From Membranipora membranacea (lineage: Eukaryota; Bryozoa; Gymnolaemata; Cheilostomatida; Membraniporidae), in assembly GCA_914767715.1 (NCBI GenBank), contig OU612068.1:13266001-13330000 (forward strand): a stretch of 64,000 bases of DNA, written 5' to 3'. Shown one piece after another: positions 1 through 11,306 of this stretch; the first letter of the stretch is position 1; every line of letters starts with the position of its first letter. A model generated the notes under the pieces. That model did no database searches and was not told where the DNA came from. It was given only the letters and a program-made list of their open reading frames with translations. The position numbers and the translations under genes were made by a program.

Positions 1-1350
1 CATCATTCTCCACTATCTGAACCAAAAGCTGAATGACTTCCTACACTGCAGACAGCATGGATTCCGGAGAGGTATGTCCTGCGAAACACAACTCTGTGCT
101 ACCTTCCATGACCTCGCCAAAACAGCTGAGTCCTCAAAAACCACACATGCTGTAGTGCTTGACTTTAAGAAAGCTTTTGATAAGGTCCCCCATGCCCTAC
201 TAATGAAGAAACTGAAAGAAGTTCCTGGTATCCACCCTCAGCTGGTTAACTGGATACAGGATTTCCTCACCAACAGGAGACAGAGAGTGGTCATCAAAGG
301 TCAGACCTCATCAGAATTATTGGTGACTTCAGGAGTGCCCCAGGGGTCAGTCCTCGGTCCCATACTGTTTCTGATCTACATCAATGATCTACCGACAGTG
401 GTAAGCTGTAACATTAGCCTATATGCCGATGATACACTGCTCTATCAACAAGTCACAACTGACGAAGATGCAGCTCTATTCCAAAACAACATTGATGCTG
501 TCCACAGATGGTCGGTTCAATGGAAAATGCAGTTCAATGAAAGTAAATGCCACATGATAGCCTTCGGAGACCAAGAGTTCAAGCCACAATACAAACTGGG
601 CGACACATGCATGGCATGGAACAGTTCCACAAAGTATTTGGGGGTGATGATGCAGTCTGACCTAAAGTTTGATCAGCACATAAAACTAAAGAGAGACAGC
701 GCCTCAAGAGCTCTTGGATCCATCAAACACATACTATACAATGCACCCAAGAAGAGCCGCCTACTGGCATATACCAGCCTATGTCGCCCAATACTCGAAT
801 ATGCTGATACAGTCTGGGACCCAATGCTCAACAAGGACATTGAATCAATAGAAATGATTCAACATCGAGCTGTCAGATTTATCAGCTGCCTAAAAGGAAG
901 AGAAAGCGTTACTGAGGCCAGCTCTGAGCTTGGCCTCCAAACACTACAGAACAGGAGAAGAAATCACAGGCTAACCCTTCTGATGAAGATCCTTCAAGAA
1001 GAGGAGCAACACAGCTCACTAGCTCTCGCATATGATGAAGTATCAAACGACAAACAGAACATGACAATGAAAACAAGATCTGCCACCAGAGGCAAACTCA
1101 ACTCTGTATATGCATCTACAAAAGTCTACTATGGAAGTTTCCTTCCGAGGACAATCAGGGACACCAAGGGTACCACAAGTTAAATCCAAAGACAGCGTCT
1201 AGCTGGAAATAAAGTGATGACTGACAACACTAAACAGCATACAGCTGTAACCCCCGTTAACCATTAAACACACTGTTAGTCATGAGGCACTCCTTTAACT
1301 TTTAGTTCCTGAGTGTACGAAGTCTTCAAAGGTATTCAAAGGTATTCAAA
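1..1350 (+). mobile_element. LINE 3' end with short repeat tail
   Basis: This covers the RT reading frame plus about 165 bases of 3' UTR. The element ends in two to three copies of a ten-base GGTATTCAAA-like repeat (about 1329-1350), as CR1-like LINEs end in short tandem repeats rather than poly(A). The sequence after 1350 matches the start of the repeated gene units at 10616 and 24857, so the LINE end coincides with the left limit of recognisable unit 1. Confidence 0.75.
2..1183 (+). CDS. non-LTR retrotransposon reverse transcriptase, 3' part (enters window open)
   Basis: The frame is open from base 2 to the TAA at 1181-1183, so the 5' part lies outside the window. The protein is the reverse transcriptase of a CR1/jockey-type LINE. 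An early motif HGFRRGMSCETQL is followed by DFKKAFDKVPH, SGVPQGSVLGPILF and the catalytic YADD box (LYADDTLLY), then the C-terminal 'thumb' with ILEYADTVWDP and QHRAVRF. It copies the element RNA into DNA at a nicked chromosomal target. No stop or frameshift is seen in the visible part, so the insertion may be fairly young. It differs clearly in sequence from the LINE at 18766-22264, which has FADD instead of YADD, so they are different families. Confidence 0.9.
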   Translation: MILHYLNQKLNDFLHCRQHGFRRGMSCETQLCATFHDLAKTAESSKTTHAVVLDFKKAFDKVPHALLMKKLKEVPGIHPQLVNWIQDFLTNRRQRVVIKGQTSSELLVTSGVPQGSVLGPILFLIYINDLPTVVSCNISLYADDTLLYQQVTTDEDAALFQNNIDAVHRWSVQWKMQFNESKCHMIAFGDQEFKPQYKLGDTCMAWNSSTKYLGVMMQSDLKFDQHIKLKRDSASRALGSIKHILYNAPKKSRLLAYTSLCRPILEYADTVWDPMLNKDIESIEMIQHRAVRFISCLKGRESVTEASSELGLQTLQNRRRNHRLTLLMKILQEEEQHSSLALAYDEVSNDKQNMTMKTRSATRGKLNSVYASTKVYYGSFLPRTIRDTKGTTS

Positions 1351-1972
1351 GCCCCAACAACAATTCTTTGTGCAAGGAGTAAAAACTCCTTGCTTCGCAG
1401 TCCGGGGGTGTTGTAGGCCACCCCATATGAAGCACTTGCCACTTTCATGTTATTACAATTTGTGTCGCTGATTGGATTCCTGTGACATCCTACTACACTT
1501 TACAGCACCTACTAAGACTGTCATTAACAGTCTTGCCTGTGAGCAGTATGACTGTTTGTGATAAGTATGGATATAATGAGTAACTCAGTAATAGATAGGT
1601 TAACTAACTCTCTATGTCTGGACATGCCAATGCCGAGTATGTTAATCCTGAACATTGGCAAAGTAAAGGCATGTTGATGTAAGTCCCAGGGGCCCATGAC
1701 GGTAGAGTGCCGGTGTAGTGTAGTGCCGATGCAGATGCGGCCTTCTGGCCATCAACCACTGGACTTGCACAAACTGTAAAGCGATGTGCTAGTTGTATAA
1801 AATTAACCACGGCATATTTTATTTAAGCTTGCATGAAATAATGAAAAATAAAAACTAAAAATAATTGAAATTGTGAAGAGCAGCAGCCTGAGATCCAGTC
1901 TTGATCCCATAGAGCAAGACCGGACATTTATTTGCCATTTTTATGAAATATTCTTCCAGAATCAAGGCATCC
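1351..1972. other. 5' region of gene A with damaged hairpin
   Basis: Noncoding stretch between the LINE end and the gene A start codon. It carries the right arm (about 1650-1699) of an inverted repeat that is complete in units 2 and 3. Most of the left arm is missing here. A TATAAAA at 1796-1802 is conserved at the same place in units 2 and 3. No other gene is seen. Confidence 0.6.
1796..1802 (+). promoter_or_regulatory. candidate TATA box of gene A
   Basis: TATAAAA about 170 bases upstream of the ATG at 1973, kept at 11127-11133 and 25366-25372 in the sister units. The sister units are so similar overall that conservation is weak proof. An upstream noncoding exon cannot be excluded. Confidence 0.25.
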
Positions 1973-4900
1973 ATGGCAGAATCAATCGCAAATCAAGAAG
2001 AGCTCAATTGTGGATTCTGTCTGCAGAAGTTGACATACATGATAGAACCTAAACAGTTACCCTGCTCTCATGTCTTCTGTTTACCTTGTTTAGAGGAGGA
2101 TCCTAAGAAAGACTGTCCTGTGTGTAGGTGAGTGAAGTGCATTCAAACCAATAGTGATTGGATGCTCAATATAATATTCCATTGTTGAATCACCCTCCTT
2201 TGAATTCCAGTCCACATTCTATCCGAATCAGTGATGGTGGGAGGACATGTTCAGTGTTGTCCCATTCTTTAACCATACCACGACCAAGTTGATTTGAATG
2301 CAACATCTTTCACAAAACAGCGCAAAGGACTCATCATATGATTCTAATAATTACCGCTCATGAGAGAAAACAATGGTGAGAAAGGGAGAAGATTTCTCGA
2401 GATAGGTCCAGAGAAGATGTGTGTGTGTGTTGTCATTTATGAATAAAGTAACAGGACCTTCTTTTATAACTATCTAGGAGAGTTTATGATGCACAATGGA
2501 CTGGGATGAAGAGCTTCTTGAGACCATCAGAGACAGACAGTGACACTACTACAGAAAAAAGAGAAGATAACTCAGATCAGATCGAGTGTGATGTCTGTAA
2601 ATATCGGAAAGCTGTCTGTTACTGTTTAGGGTGTGAAAAGAAACTCTGTGATCACGACTTCAAGGTAAGAGTCTGTATGTCAAACATTTAATGTCAATGG
2701 AATTTGATGGCCTGAACCATACATACGTATGTGCGTACGTACTTACACACATACATACATACATACAAACAAGCGTAAGTGTATCCACTATCAGTTAACG
2801 GCTTCTCTGCTCCAACAAGTCAACACTTTTGCGGTCCTCTCTGCTTTCAGATCCATGAACAGTCATCGATATACTTTACAAGCAAGCATCTTCAGATAGA
2901 CATAGCTGTTTATGCCTCCAACCCAGAGAAATATACACCAGTTTACTGCTCTGACCACAAGGAACAAAAACTTACTGTGGCTTGTTACCACTGCCACCAA
3001 GTATTCTGTGAGACATGTCATCCTAAGCTGTCAAGTTGCTCCCAAAGCAAGGATGAACGAGGTAAGTATATTTTGCTTGGGTACCAACTTATTGAGGAAT
3101 GAATTCATTATTTTAAGGGTTGTGAAGGAATTATTGAATTTTTTTATTCTAATATCCTTTTGTTTTAACCTGTTAATAGTGTCCTTGTTTCTGTGAGTGT
3201 TATTTTCTAGAGCATTGTTGTTTTCTTCAGGGCTTCATGCAATTTCAGCAATCGCTATGATGGCTGACAGCATGAGGCTTCAGTTGAATGATAGGATTAA
3301 GAAGATAGCTGACCAAGTCACAGAAGGTCTAAACCTTGAGAAGAAATCCTGGAGTAGTCTGTATGATGTGGAGTGTGAAGTAACAAAGATGATGAGTGAG
3401 ATTGATGAGAGGGTTGAGAAAGCCGTAAGTTGGTTTATACTGTATCCTCAGTGGAGGTGAGATTCCGGTAACTATTTCAACAAAGTTTCAGAAAGTTTAG
3501 AACTTTGGCAACACCTAGGACTAGTTTCTTACCTCTGTTATATTGCAAATATCTAGCTAGTTCTAGATGTTACCAAGGTTTTTGACTCTTTGAAGCTTTG
3601 TTGAAGTTGTTTAGAATACAATTCGACCAACAATTTTTAATTTGTATGCATGCATGCAATAACTCACTCGCTGTTATCAAAATGTCTTTCTAAAAGTACC
3701 TTTTGGTAACTATGAGGTATTATGTAAGATGAAAATTGTGTGACCTGGGAGACTTTCATGATTACAGGCAATGCTCTACCAATTGCCCTATCAGGATAAG
3801 GGATATGCTTGAATAAGTACATTCAGTAAAGCTCCATATGACCAACCAAACACCAATCAAAGCCATGACATTGGCTGAAAGGGACCCTGGGGGGTCTTTC
3901 AATTAGAAACAGCCAAAATCGCAATCTTATCGCTCACTCGGTGAGTGAGCGATACCTGCTAGGGGTCTCGCTTTCAGATTGCTCAGTCACTTGATGGAAC
4001 TATATACATTCTGAGTGAGCGATTTGGAAGTGATTTTCTCTAATTGAAATACCAAGTGAGTGATAATTTTGAGCGATGTGATAGTGATAACTTGCTTTAG
4101 TAAAGGATCACTCTTTCTAATTGAAAGACCCCCCAGGATTGTAGACTCTCAGATAGGTTTGGAGTTACCGGGTTTTATTGAAATTGTTAACCTCGTGTTA
4201 CAGATAAAATCCCTAAGAGAAAGCGCTGAACAGATGAAGAATGAGCTGAGAGAGCATCAGGCCAAGTCTTTGTCAGTGGTAGAAGCTTACAGCTCGCAGC
4301 TGACTGAACAGAGAGACAGACTTGAGACTGAATGGAAGGAGCTCAACAGAAGATTTCAGGACATGAAAGGCTCAGAAGTTATCACTAAGTATGAGTCTCT
4401 CAAGAGCAGTATTGATACCAGTCCACCAGCACTGTATGAGGCACCACCAAAGTTACCTCTTAGACCAAAGATTCTGAGTCAAAACCCTGTTTTGAAAGGT
4501 AGGCTAATAGACTTTAAATAGTCAGTTTTCCTGTATTGAATTCGAGCCTATAATCGGAGCTGTCCGATCTCCATTTGGATACTGTGAAACACTTAAATGC
4601 AAAGCATAGGAAATTGCATCAAAGTGGCCGTGTCTGGAGGACTATCTAAAGTTCATTAAAAATGAAAAACCATCAAATTTGGCATCTGCAGCATTGAGGA
4701 ATCGAAAGGACGTGTCTTTTGTTCAAAATATAATTGATAATTATTTCAGTATTACATGCTACAATAATAATCTGTAACCATTAAATCATTTTTTTTGTTT
4801 CACCTTTTTTGTTTCTTTTAAATGGCATTTTTGAAAAACATTTTACAGAAAATGGTATAGATGCCAAAAAAGTTATCAGAAAAATACATAAAAAGGTGTG

Positions 4901-6674
4901 GAAACATAAAAGTAATGATGGTATTCACCCTATCACAAATCAAATTAACATTATACCCAGCATTAGTGATCTATTCTTTACACTGACATGTGAGACTTTC
5001 TTTTCAAACTGCTGGTCTCATTGCGGCGCAATACCCAAATCTCTATATATGTTTTGGTTAAACTGAACATCTTTAATAATGTTCATTTCATGTGTGTTTC
5101 TAGAACTGTTTGCTGAAGAACTTTTCTCCCAGATGAGCATCTCCTCTTCAGACCAAAAATCAATCAAAATCAAGTATATGAAGACTCTACCCTGTGATGG
5201 GTTCGATATTTACTCAGTAACATGGCATGGGAAAGATATTGTCTGTGGAACCAAAAACGGTGTTCTCACACTCAACGAGCACTTGCAGAAGAAACAAGTT
5301 AACATACGCGGTCATGTCGATTGCATCAGGAAAATAGATAAATATGCCTTTGCCATTTTGTACAGCAAAGACCTCCCTGAGCGAGAAGTGAGAATATCCT
5401 GTAAGAACACTCTGGCCGATCCGAAAACAACATTGTGTAGATTTCCCCAGGATAATGAAGATCTTTTGCATTTATCTGTTTCTGAACAGTATGTTGCAGC
5501 CTGTGACAATGTGGAAAAGGTGGTTCATCTGTGGACAACAGAAGGGGAACACTTGATGAAAATCGGTTCAGGTCACCTCCGTGGCCCGTTTGGCGTGTTA
5601 TTACTACAGGACTCAGTTCTTGTCAGTGATTATGATGCGAGATGTCTTCACAAGTTCAGGCTGCAGCCCGGATCAGAGCCAGTGTGGACATGCAGAGGAC
5701 TCGATACTCCGGCGGGGATATGTGTGGATAACCTTGGCAATTTATATGTAGCATCAAGAAACACAATCTATCTTATCGCCCAGGATGGTAAGTTAGAGAT
5801 CTTCACTAGAGTAAGTTGGATCCAATTTGCCAGCATTCCAGATGTTCCCATTCTAATAGTAAGTTGGAATGGGCAACTCCAAATGCAGGTAAATTGGATC
5901 ATCGTAAATCTAGATCTCCAATGATGCACATTCGTTAAAGTATTAATGAGGGTGATGGTATTTTGAAATGAATATCTGCTCTCAACAAACTGAATATCTT
6001 TTGCGGTATCATAACCATGAATATTCCCAATCTGAGTGATTGTTTCCCATTTCTCTTGGCTTTCCACACAACAAAATACTATATTAGTTAATATAAGCTA
6101 GTTTAGCTTTAGCTAGTTTGTGGGTGCTTACTTATGTCAGCCAGCATCTAATAGCTGCTAGCTGAGGTGTAGTCCAAATAAAATAACGAGGGTGAGTAGA
6201 TGTCAGCTAACATTAAATTTAGCTAGTTCATGTACATGTGAAATGGCAAGCTTCTCTTTTTATGAAAACTTTACTCCTCTAGAGTATAATGGCTCCCTTC
6301 ATCATAACAGTTGAGTTGAAGATATTTCAATCATAGTGTTGAGTTAGTGAGCTAGTTGCTATGGTTATTAACCTGATATGTCAATCAATACAAGATCATG
6401 TTATATTTCTGCTATACTTCAGGACTGCTGGCTGTGTAAATTATCCTTGAGTTGAATCACAATAATAATATAGAATATTATAAGACTAAACTTCTCTAGC
6501 TTCTTGCATACATTTTTTTTGTATATTGTTCAAGGTTTACTGACAAAGAAGTTGTGTTGCGAGGAGCTAAGTAAAACTGAGAAAGTTTTCGATATCAGCC
6601 TATCAGAAGATGGAACTACAATAGCTCTGGCATGTGATGATGAAGGGGTGAAGATATTCACTCTTACGCCGTGA
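1973..6674 (+). CDS. TRIM-like protein A (RING, two B-boxes, coiled coil, NHL-like propeller), 621 aa, 7 exons
   Basis: The exons are 1973-2127, 2478-2664, 2851-3061, 3231-3424, 4204-4498, 5104-5787 and 6535-6674. All introns are GT-AG with phases 2, 0, 1, 0, 1, 1, and the joined frame is open to the TGA at 6672-6674. ATG 1973 is preferred over the in-frame ATG 1943 because it sits in CCATGG and matches the genes E and F starts. Residues 13-51 form a C3HC4 RING (CGFC, PCSHVFC, CPVC). Residues 89 to about 127 and 147-177 are two B-box-type zinc modules, 185-347 a predicted coiled coil with many E/K/Q, and 348-621 about six NHL-like blades (for example GPFGVLLLQDS, PAGICVDNLGNLYV). By family this is a cytoplasmic E3 ubiquitin ligase whose propeller picks the partner; the target is unknown. 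Intron 4 holds a TIR element. Confidence 0.88.
3888..4135. mobile_element. MITE with GGGGGGTCTTTCAATTAGAAA inverted ends, in gene A intron 4
   Basis: A 248-bp element whose ends are inverted copies of TGGGGGGTCTTTCAATTAGAA. The same intron in genes B (around 13225) and C (around 27510) reads GACCCTGGATTG without it, so those are empty sites. The interior has a second inverted repeat around the GAGTGAGCGAT motif. A related copy lies at 44438-44696. The target duplication is ambiguous because the flanks resemble the ends. It contains no coding sequence. Confidence 0.85.
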
Positions 6675-8275
6675 ATATGAATATACCGTGAATGTCTGAT
6701 TGAAGACAATGGATCCAGATGTTTGCCTGCCTGACAATCAGTTTGTTTTATTAAGTAATTATTTAGTAATTCTTTCATTGAAATTTTTATGTACAATATA
6801 TGTCACAAAATTTGCCTGATGATGATATCATTGATTTATCTAAGTTTTTTGAAGTCATAAAATGGACCAACGATTTTTTGCAAACTTAATTTAGTTTAGG
6901 AAAAATCTATCCTTTATTCAAGAAAGATTTACCCTGCATTGTTCAACGGTTTGTTTGAAGATCTGACGAAAATGTAATCAATTCTCATGTCATTTTGGTT
7001 GGCTATAGCAAGATGATTGGCTTGACTAACTTTTACTCCAACTGCTAGCAATTTCAGTTTAGTTTGTTTCAGAGTTCTTCTCCCATCCAGGTCCTAAGAC
7101 CGTTGAAGTTGTTTGCCGGAAAGCAAAAAGCTACTGAGTATAGAATATAATAGATTATTTCAGATATGGCTCCTTGACTTAACCAATGGGGGATTTACCA
7201 AATCATCTGCGTAACTTAATTAGGAGTTGTCTACCTCTTTGTACGGAGGAGGCAACTCACTCTCCACAGGTGCATGCTGGGACATGATTGTTTATCTATT
7301 TCAAATTACACCATATGCTGAACGGAGACAGTTTCTTATCTCACTGCATTACGATAATTCAAAGGCACGATTTGACACAGCTCCCTGACTGTGGCAAGAG
7401 GAGCAACTTTTTTTGCGTTCAGTTAAAATGTTATTGAATTTGTCAGTAGGGATTGTTGTGAGCCTGAGCAAGCTCGATAGCCTGGACAGCCTGCCAAGGC
7501 TAGATTGTCGTCAAAATGTTGATTGGTAATGCTGTAAGCTGAGCTAACCTGTAAAATTCACAAGTTTAACAAGCTTATTATTATGTGTCTACTCGCTGTT
7601 GCGTATTCTTCAAATTTGCTTTTGTGAAGGCATATAGGCTTTTTTAACTTTGTGTTGCTAGAAATGGCATTCCATTTTGATTGATAGTGCTAGGTACTCC
7701 AGCAATCAAAGCAAGCGTCAAGTACTCAAACAAGATATCATGAAGTATTTTCCCTTGCTGGCAGTTTGTGAGTTGGACTAATAATTGAATATTATTATCA
7801 GAGTGGTTAGGCTAGAGAATGTCGTTCTATTAGTACCAATTCTTATCATTTGAATACATTTTATGATATCAATGGAATGCAAGAGGGGTTTGTCCCCACA
7901 AACCTACTGTTTGAGTTCTATTGAAACTGAATGAGTACATATAGACAAACAAAAAACTTGATTTCAGCTCATTATATCCATTTCAAAATTTGAACAGTGC
8001 TAAGCCACAGGATTAAAAGAAAAGGTGAGCAAGCATTCATATTTGTAATGTAAAGTAAGGTGTAATAATACGATGATGATCAAATTCGTTCCCATCTGTT
8101 AGCAGCATTTGAGCAGCAACTCAAAACTGGTATAGGGAAGTAGAGCAATACTTGAGCAACTTTGTCCTATATACTGATTTTGTATTGGTGTTGTGCAGCT
8201 AAACTCTAAAGCAGAAAACAATCAATATCAATATCAATCATAATGCGGGAGCAGACTGAACTTGTTTAGGATAAC
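6675..8275. other. intergenic stretch after gene A
   Basis: No gene is seen. It is collinear with 15739-17351 and 30027-31599. A block near 7190-7290, ending in CAGGTGCATGCTGGGACATG, has a diverged inverted copy at 37919-38002 downstream of gene E. It therefore belongs to the older 3' flank of this gene family. Confidence 0.7.
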
Positions 8276-8485
8276 ATGGCAGAAGCAACTGTTGAGTCAC
8301 TCCTTGATGACATCACAGCCCCTCTCGAGTCAGAGGAACAGGAGAGACCTGAAGCTGTCAGCAGTGATCACTGTGAAGATGAGGACAACCTTATGGATGA
8401 TGACTTGAACTGTGGATTCTGGTTTGAGGAGCAGGTAATGAAGGGCAAGGAAATTCCATTGAGTGGCGGTGGTGATCAGTGTTAA
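8276..8485 (+). pseudogene. truncated first exon of a D-type TRIM gene, unit 1
   Basis: The first about 50 codons match gene D (31600): an acidic N-terminus (VESLLDDI, SDHCEDEDNLMDD) up to the first RING residues LNCGF. Where D continues into the rest of the RING, the sequence changes abruptly at about 8424 into the 3' end of an antisense LINE fragment. The frame then runs about 20 foreign codons to a TAA at 8483-8485. Only the first RING cysteine remains, so no RING can form and no downstream D exons follow. It is a gene relic that could make a 69-aa peptide. The same break is in unit 2, so the event predates that duplication. Confidence 0.85.
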
Positions 8486-8960
8486 ACTGGTGGATTAGCA
8501 TTGCTCAGGGTGTCTGCGCACAGATGAGTGGGTGGCACTGCTGATGTATTTGCCGAGCACAGCAGGGTCGTTGTGGTGTTACTTGCTAAAGACTTGAAAG
8601 CGTCATTCGTGTCTACGCTGTGAGAGAGTTGATATATTCAGCTTGTGTAGGAGACCTGTAGTGTATTATTCTCGCAGCCCGTCTCTGCACAGCCTCAAGT
8701 TGGTTGGTGGCCAGCTCCAGATACAGGATGAGTATTCTAGCACTGGGCGGACGAGATGTTGGTACGCAGTTTGTTTCGCATCTTGTGATTTGGTACAAAA
8801 ATTACAGCGGATGACAGTGTCGAGTTAGCCTTGGCTTGTTGAGGTGAGGGCGCCAAGTAAAAATTGGGTCTATTGTTATATCTTGGTAGTTGATTGTGTC
8901 AGCACGTGGTATTTGAGTGTCATGAAGATGAAGCGGCTGGTTGTCAGGTTGGTGTTTGCG
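8470..8960 (-). mobile_element. LINE 3' fragment, antisense, unit 1
   Basis: On the - strand this encodes the C-terminal part of a LINE reverse transcriptase, including NQLEAVQRRAARI followed by a frame ending near 8613. The reading frame is interrupted, and only the 3' end of the element is present. It joins the D-type first exon at about 8424 and is shared with 17546-18060. Confidence 0.75.
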
Positions 8961-9802
8961 GGAGAAGGTGATGTATAGGTAGGGTTATTTCATTCTTATA
9001 TTAGTCTTGCTTGCTCTCAACAGGGAGAATTCTCTCTGCTCTGAACAGATAGGCAGTCATCAAGTGATAGAAAGCCATATGTATGGAGCATTGAATTCCA
9101 TATAGTACAATTCAATGGTATGGAGTTATCCAAACTTTGAACATGAGTAGGCAATCCCTTGTAGAACTAGCTTTCCTTTCTACAATTGTGAAAACTTGCT
9201 ATTTATTGAGGTCAAGGCTAAAGCTGTAGTACTTTCCAAAACAATAGACAACCAATTATTGTCAATAATTTGATAATAGAAAAATTGGTGTGTCTGTGCA
9301 TAAAGATTCTCCCTGTGAATGAAAACTGCAGCTGAGAGCAGAGTGAGTAACCAAGGAGTAACCAAGGAGTAACTGCCAGTGTTGTTAGCCACTTATGTAT
9401 GAACAGAGCCATATATATATATACCATTAACTAGATAGTTAGCCTGTATTGACACGCATTTCCTACCTTTGTGCCCAAAGTTATGAAATGCAGCAGTCAT
9501 GAAGTGTGGCCAATTGTACAGCTAACACTAACAGCTGTTAAAGAGTAGTTGTTAGCTTTCGATAAGTAACTAACTTATTGATCTTTGATCTATATGCCAT
9601 ATCTCAGTCAATAATGGACTCCTTGCTTTATTTCATGGGTCATATTAGCCTGTCATGTAAAGCTTTTCAAGACAGGCTAGGGTCATATACTCATATATTA
9701 AAGCACACCAGTGAACTTCAGTTCATGGGAGGAAGAGGGAGTTCATTGAGCACACTATTCCTCACAATTTTACAACCTAGGACATGGCTGAATCTCCTAT
9801 TA
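8961..9802. other. noncoding stretch of unit 1
   Basis: No gene is seen. It is collinear with about 18061-18709 of unit 2. It has a small GTAACCAAGGA repeat near 9350-9375 that is shorter in unit 2. Confidence 0.6.
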
Positions 9803-10456
9803 CCGTAAGGTCGCGTATTGTAGCCGCATGGTTAATGTCCATGAGTGGTTAAAACTTAGTCAAGCATACCGCGGATATAATAAGGGCATTGTTTTCAAAT
9901 TCTATAGGCAGGCGGCTAATGAGTGAACATACATACTAATTCAGTTGTAACATGCTAGCATTGACTATATATCTCTTATTTTTATTAACAATATCCGACC
10001 TCAGAAGAGACATATAAAATTGTTGAGCTCAATGTAGTAACCTTGACCTCAAGCAGTTGTTTGCCTCGTTACAACTACATAAGATTATCATCCGATTAGA
10101 AACGATCTGACCAATAGTCAACCAATCAGCATTCTTCTTCTCCAACCAGTTGATGCAATGATTATTATTATGGCAGACAGAAATGTATCATAATGTTTTG
10201 TTTTGAAGAAGTAAGTAGGACAGCTGTGGGCTGTGGTCAGGTCTGTGCAGTGTGGTGGGAGGGCATTAGCATGTAACACATAGTGTGCACATTTCTTGAT
10301 CATTATATTGCCTGGGCGGCTAGATATTGTGGTTAAATGGGGGCTGTGGTCAGTGGGCTTGCTGGTGTGATATGGCTAAAATCTGTGTTATGTTTCCTAA
10401 ATTAATCCAGGCCTGTTCACCAACAAGCCACGTGGTTACAATACGCGACCTTACGG
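9803..10456. mobile_element. non-autonomous DNA transposon with CCGTAAGGTCGCGTATTGTA inverted ends and TA duplication
   Basis: A 654-bp element. Its left end and the reverse complement of its right end agree over about 30 bases with few mismatches. It is flanked by TA at 9801-9802 and 10457-10458. Unit 3 keeps the empty site at about 24690 (CTCCTATTATAATTATTG), with a single TA. TA duplication suggests mobilisation by a Tc1/mariner-type transposase, which is not encoded here. No long reading frame is present. Confidence 0.9.
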
Positions 10457-11306
10457 TATAATTATTGTACATCACAGAATCTAGAACAGAGAAAGTCATG
10501 TTCTGTAAATGCAGTGGAGTAGCCACTGACTATGAAAGTTTTTTTGTAGCCTATTCATTTCAATCTTAATTGGTGCAACAGAACACATACTAATGAATGT
10601 TGCAAAGTAGTTGTAGCCCCAACAACAATGCTTTGTACAAGGAGTAAAAACTCATTGCTTCGTAGTCCGGCAGTGTTGTAGGCAACGGCATATGAAGCAC
10701 TTTCCACTTTCATGTTGTTACGATTTGTGGCGCTGGTTGGATTCCTGTGAAATTCTACTACACCTTACAGCACCCACTAAGACTGTCATTAACAGTCTTG
10801 CCTGTGAGCAGTATGACTGCTTGTGATAAGTATGGGTATAATGAGTAACACAGTAATAGATAGGTTAACTAACTCTCTATGTCTGGACATAGAAGTCATC
10901 ACCGGAGCAGGGTAGACATGGGCCTCTGGGACTTATATGCCTTTACTTTGCCAATGTTCAGTATATTGATCCTGGACATTGGCAAAGTAGAGGCATGTTG
11001 ATGTAAGTCCCAGGGGCCCATGACGGTAGAGTGCCGGTGTAGTATCATGAGTGTGGTGGATGCAGATGCGTCCTTCTGGCCATCAACCACTTGACTTGCA
11101 CAAACTGTAAAGCGATGTGCTAGTTGTATAAAATTAACCATGGCATATTTTATTTAAGCTTGCATGGAATAATAAAAACTAAAAAAAATTAAAATTGTGA
11201 AGAGCAGCAGCCTGAGATCCAGTTTTGATCCCATAGAGCAGGCTAAGTCAAGACCGGACATTTATTTGCCATTTTTATGAAATATTTTTCCAGAATCAAG
11301 ATATCC
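10457..11306. other. 5' region of gene B
   Basis: Noncoding. It holds the unit boundary (10616), the complete hairpin at 10917-11022 and a TATAAAA at 11127. No gene is seen. Confidence 0.6.
10917..11022. repeat. long inverted repeat upstream of gene B
   Basis: Arms of about 45 bases with an eight- to ten-base loop. The left arm starts CATGGGCCTCTGGGACTTA and the right arm ends TAAGTCCCAGGGGCCCATG. A six-base bulge lies in the right arm. It sits about 285 bases upstream of the start codon. Confidence 0.85.

Larger units (their letters stand above)
1351..10615 (+). repeat. tandem segmental duplication, unit 1
   Basis: From the sequence GCCCCAACAACAAT at 1351 this unit can be followed almost base for base against unit 2 (from 10616) and unit 3 (from 24857). 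It covers the 5' region, all exons and introns of gene A, the 1.6 kb intergenic stretch, and the start of a D-type gene at 8276. Units 1 and 2 also share the LINE fragment after 8424. Private to unit 1 are the TIR element in intron 4 (3888-4135), the TA-flanked element at 9803-10456, and loss of the left arm of the upstream hairpin. Confidence 0.9.

Noticed and set aside
1604-1810. Reverse-strand frame starting MVNFIQLAHRF upstream of genes A, B and C
   Set aside because: It lies in the hairpin and 5' region. Length and sequence change between units by indels, so it is not under coding constraint.
2700-2775. ACAT/CATA-rich microsatellite in intron 2 of genes A-C
   Set aside because: Ordinary simple repeat with small length differences among units.
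5214-5538. Reverse-strand open frames of 65-85 codons inside propeller exon 6 (also 14299-14594 and 28596-28920)
   Set aside because: They mirror the real exon in every copy. Their conservation follows from the sense coding sequence, and there are no splice or start signals of their own.
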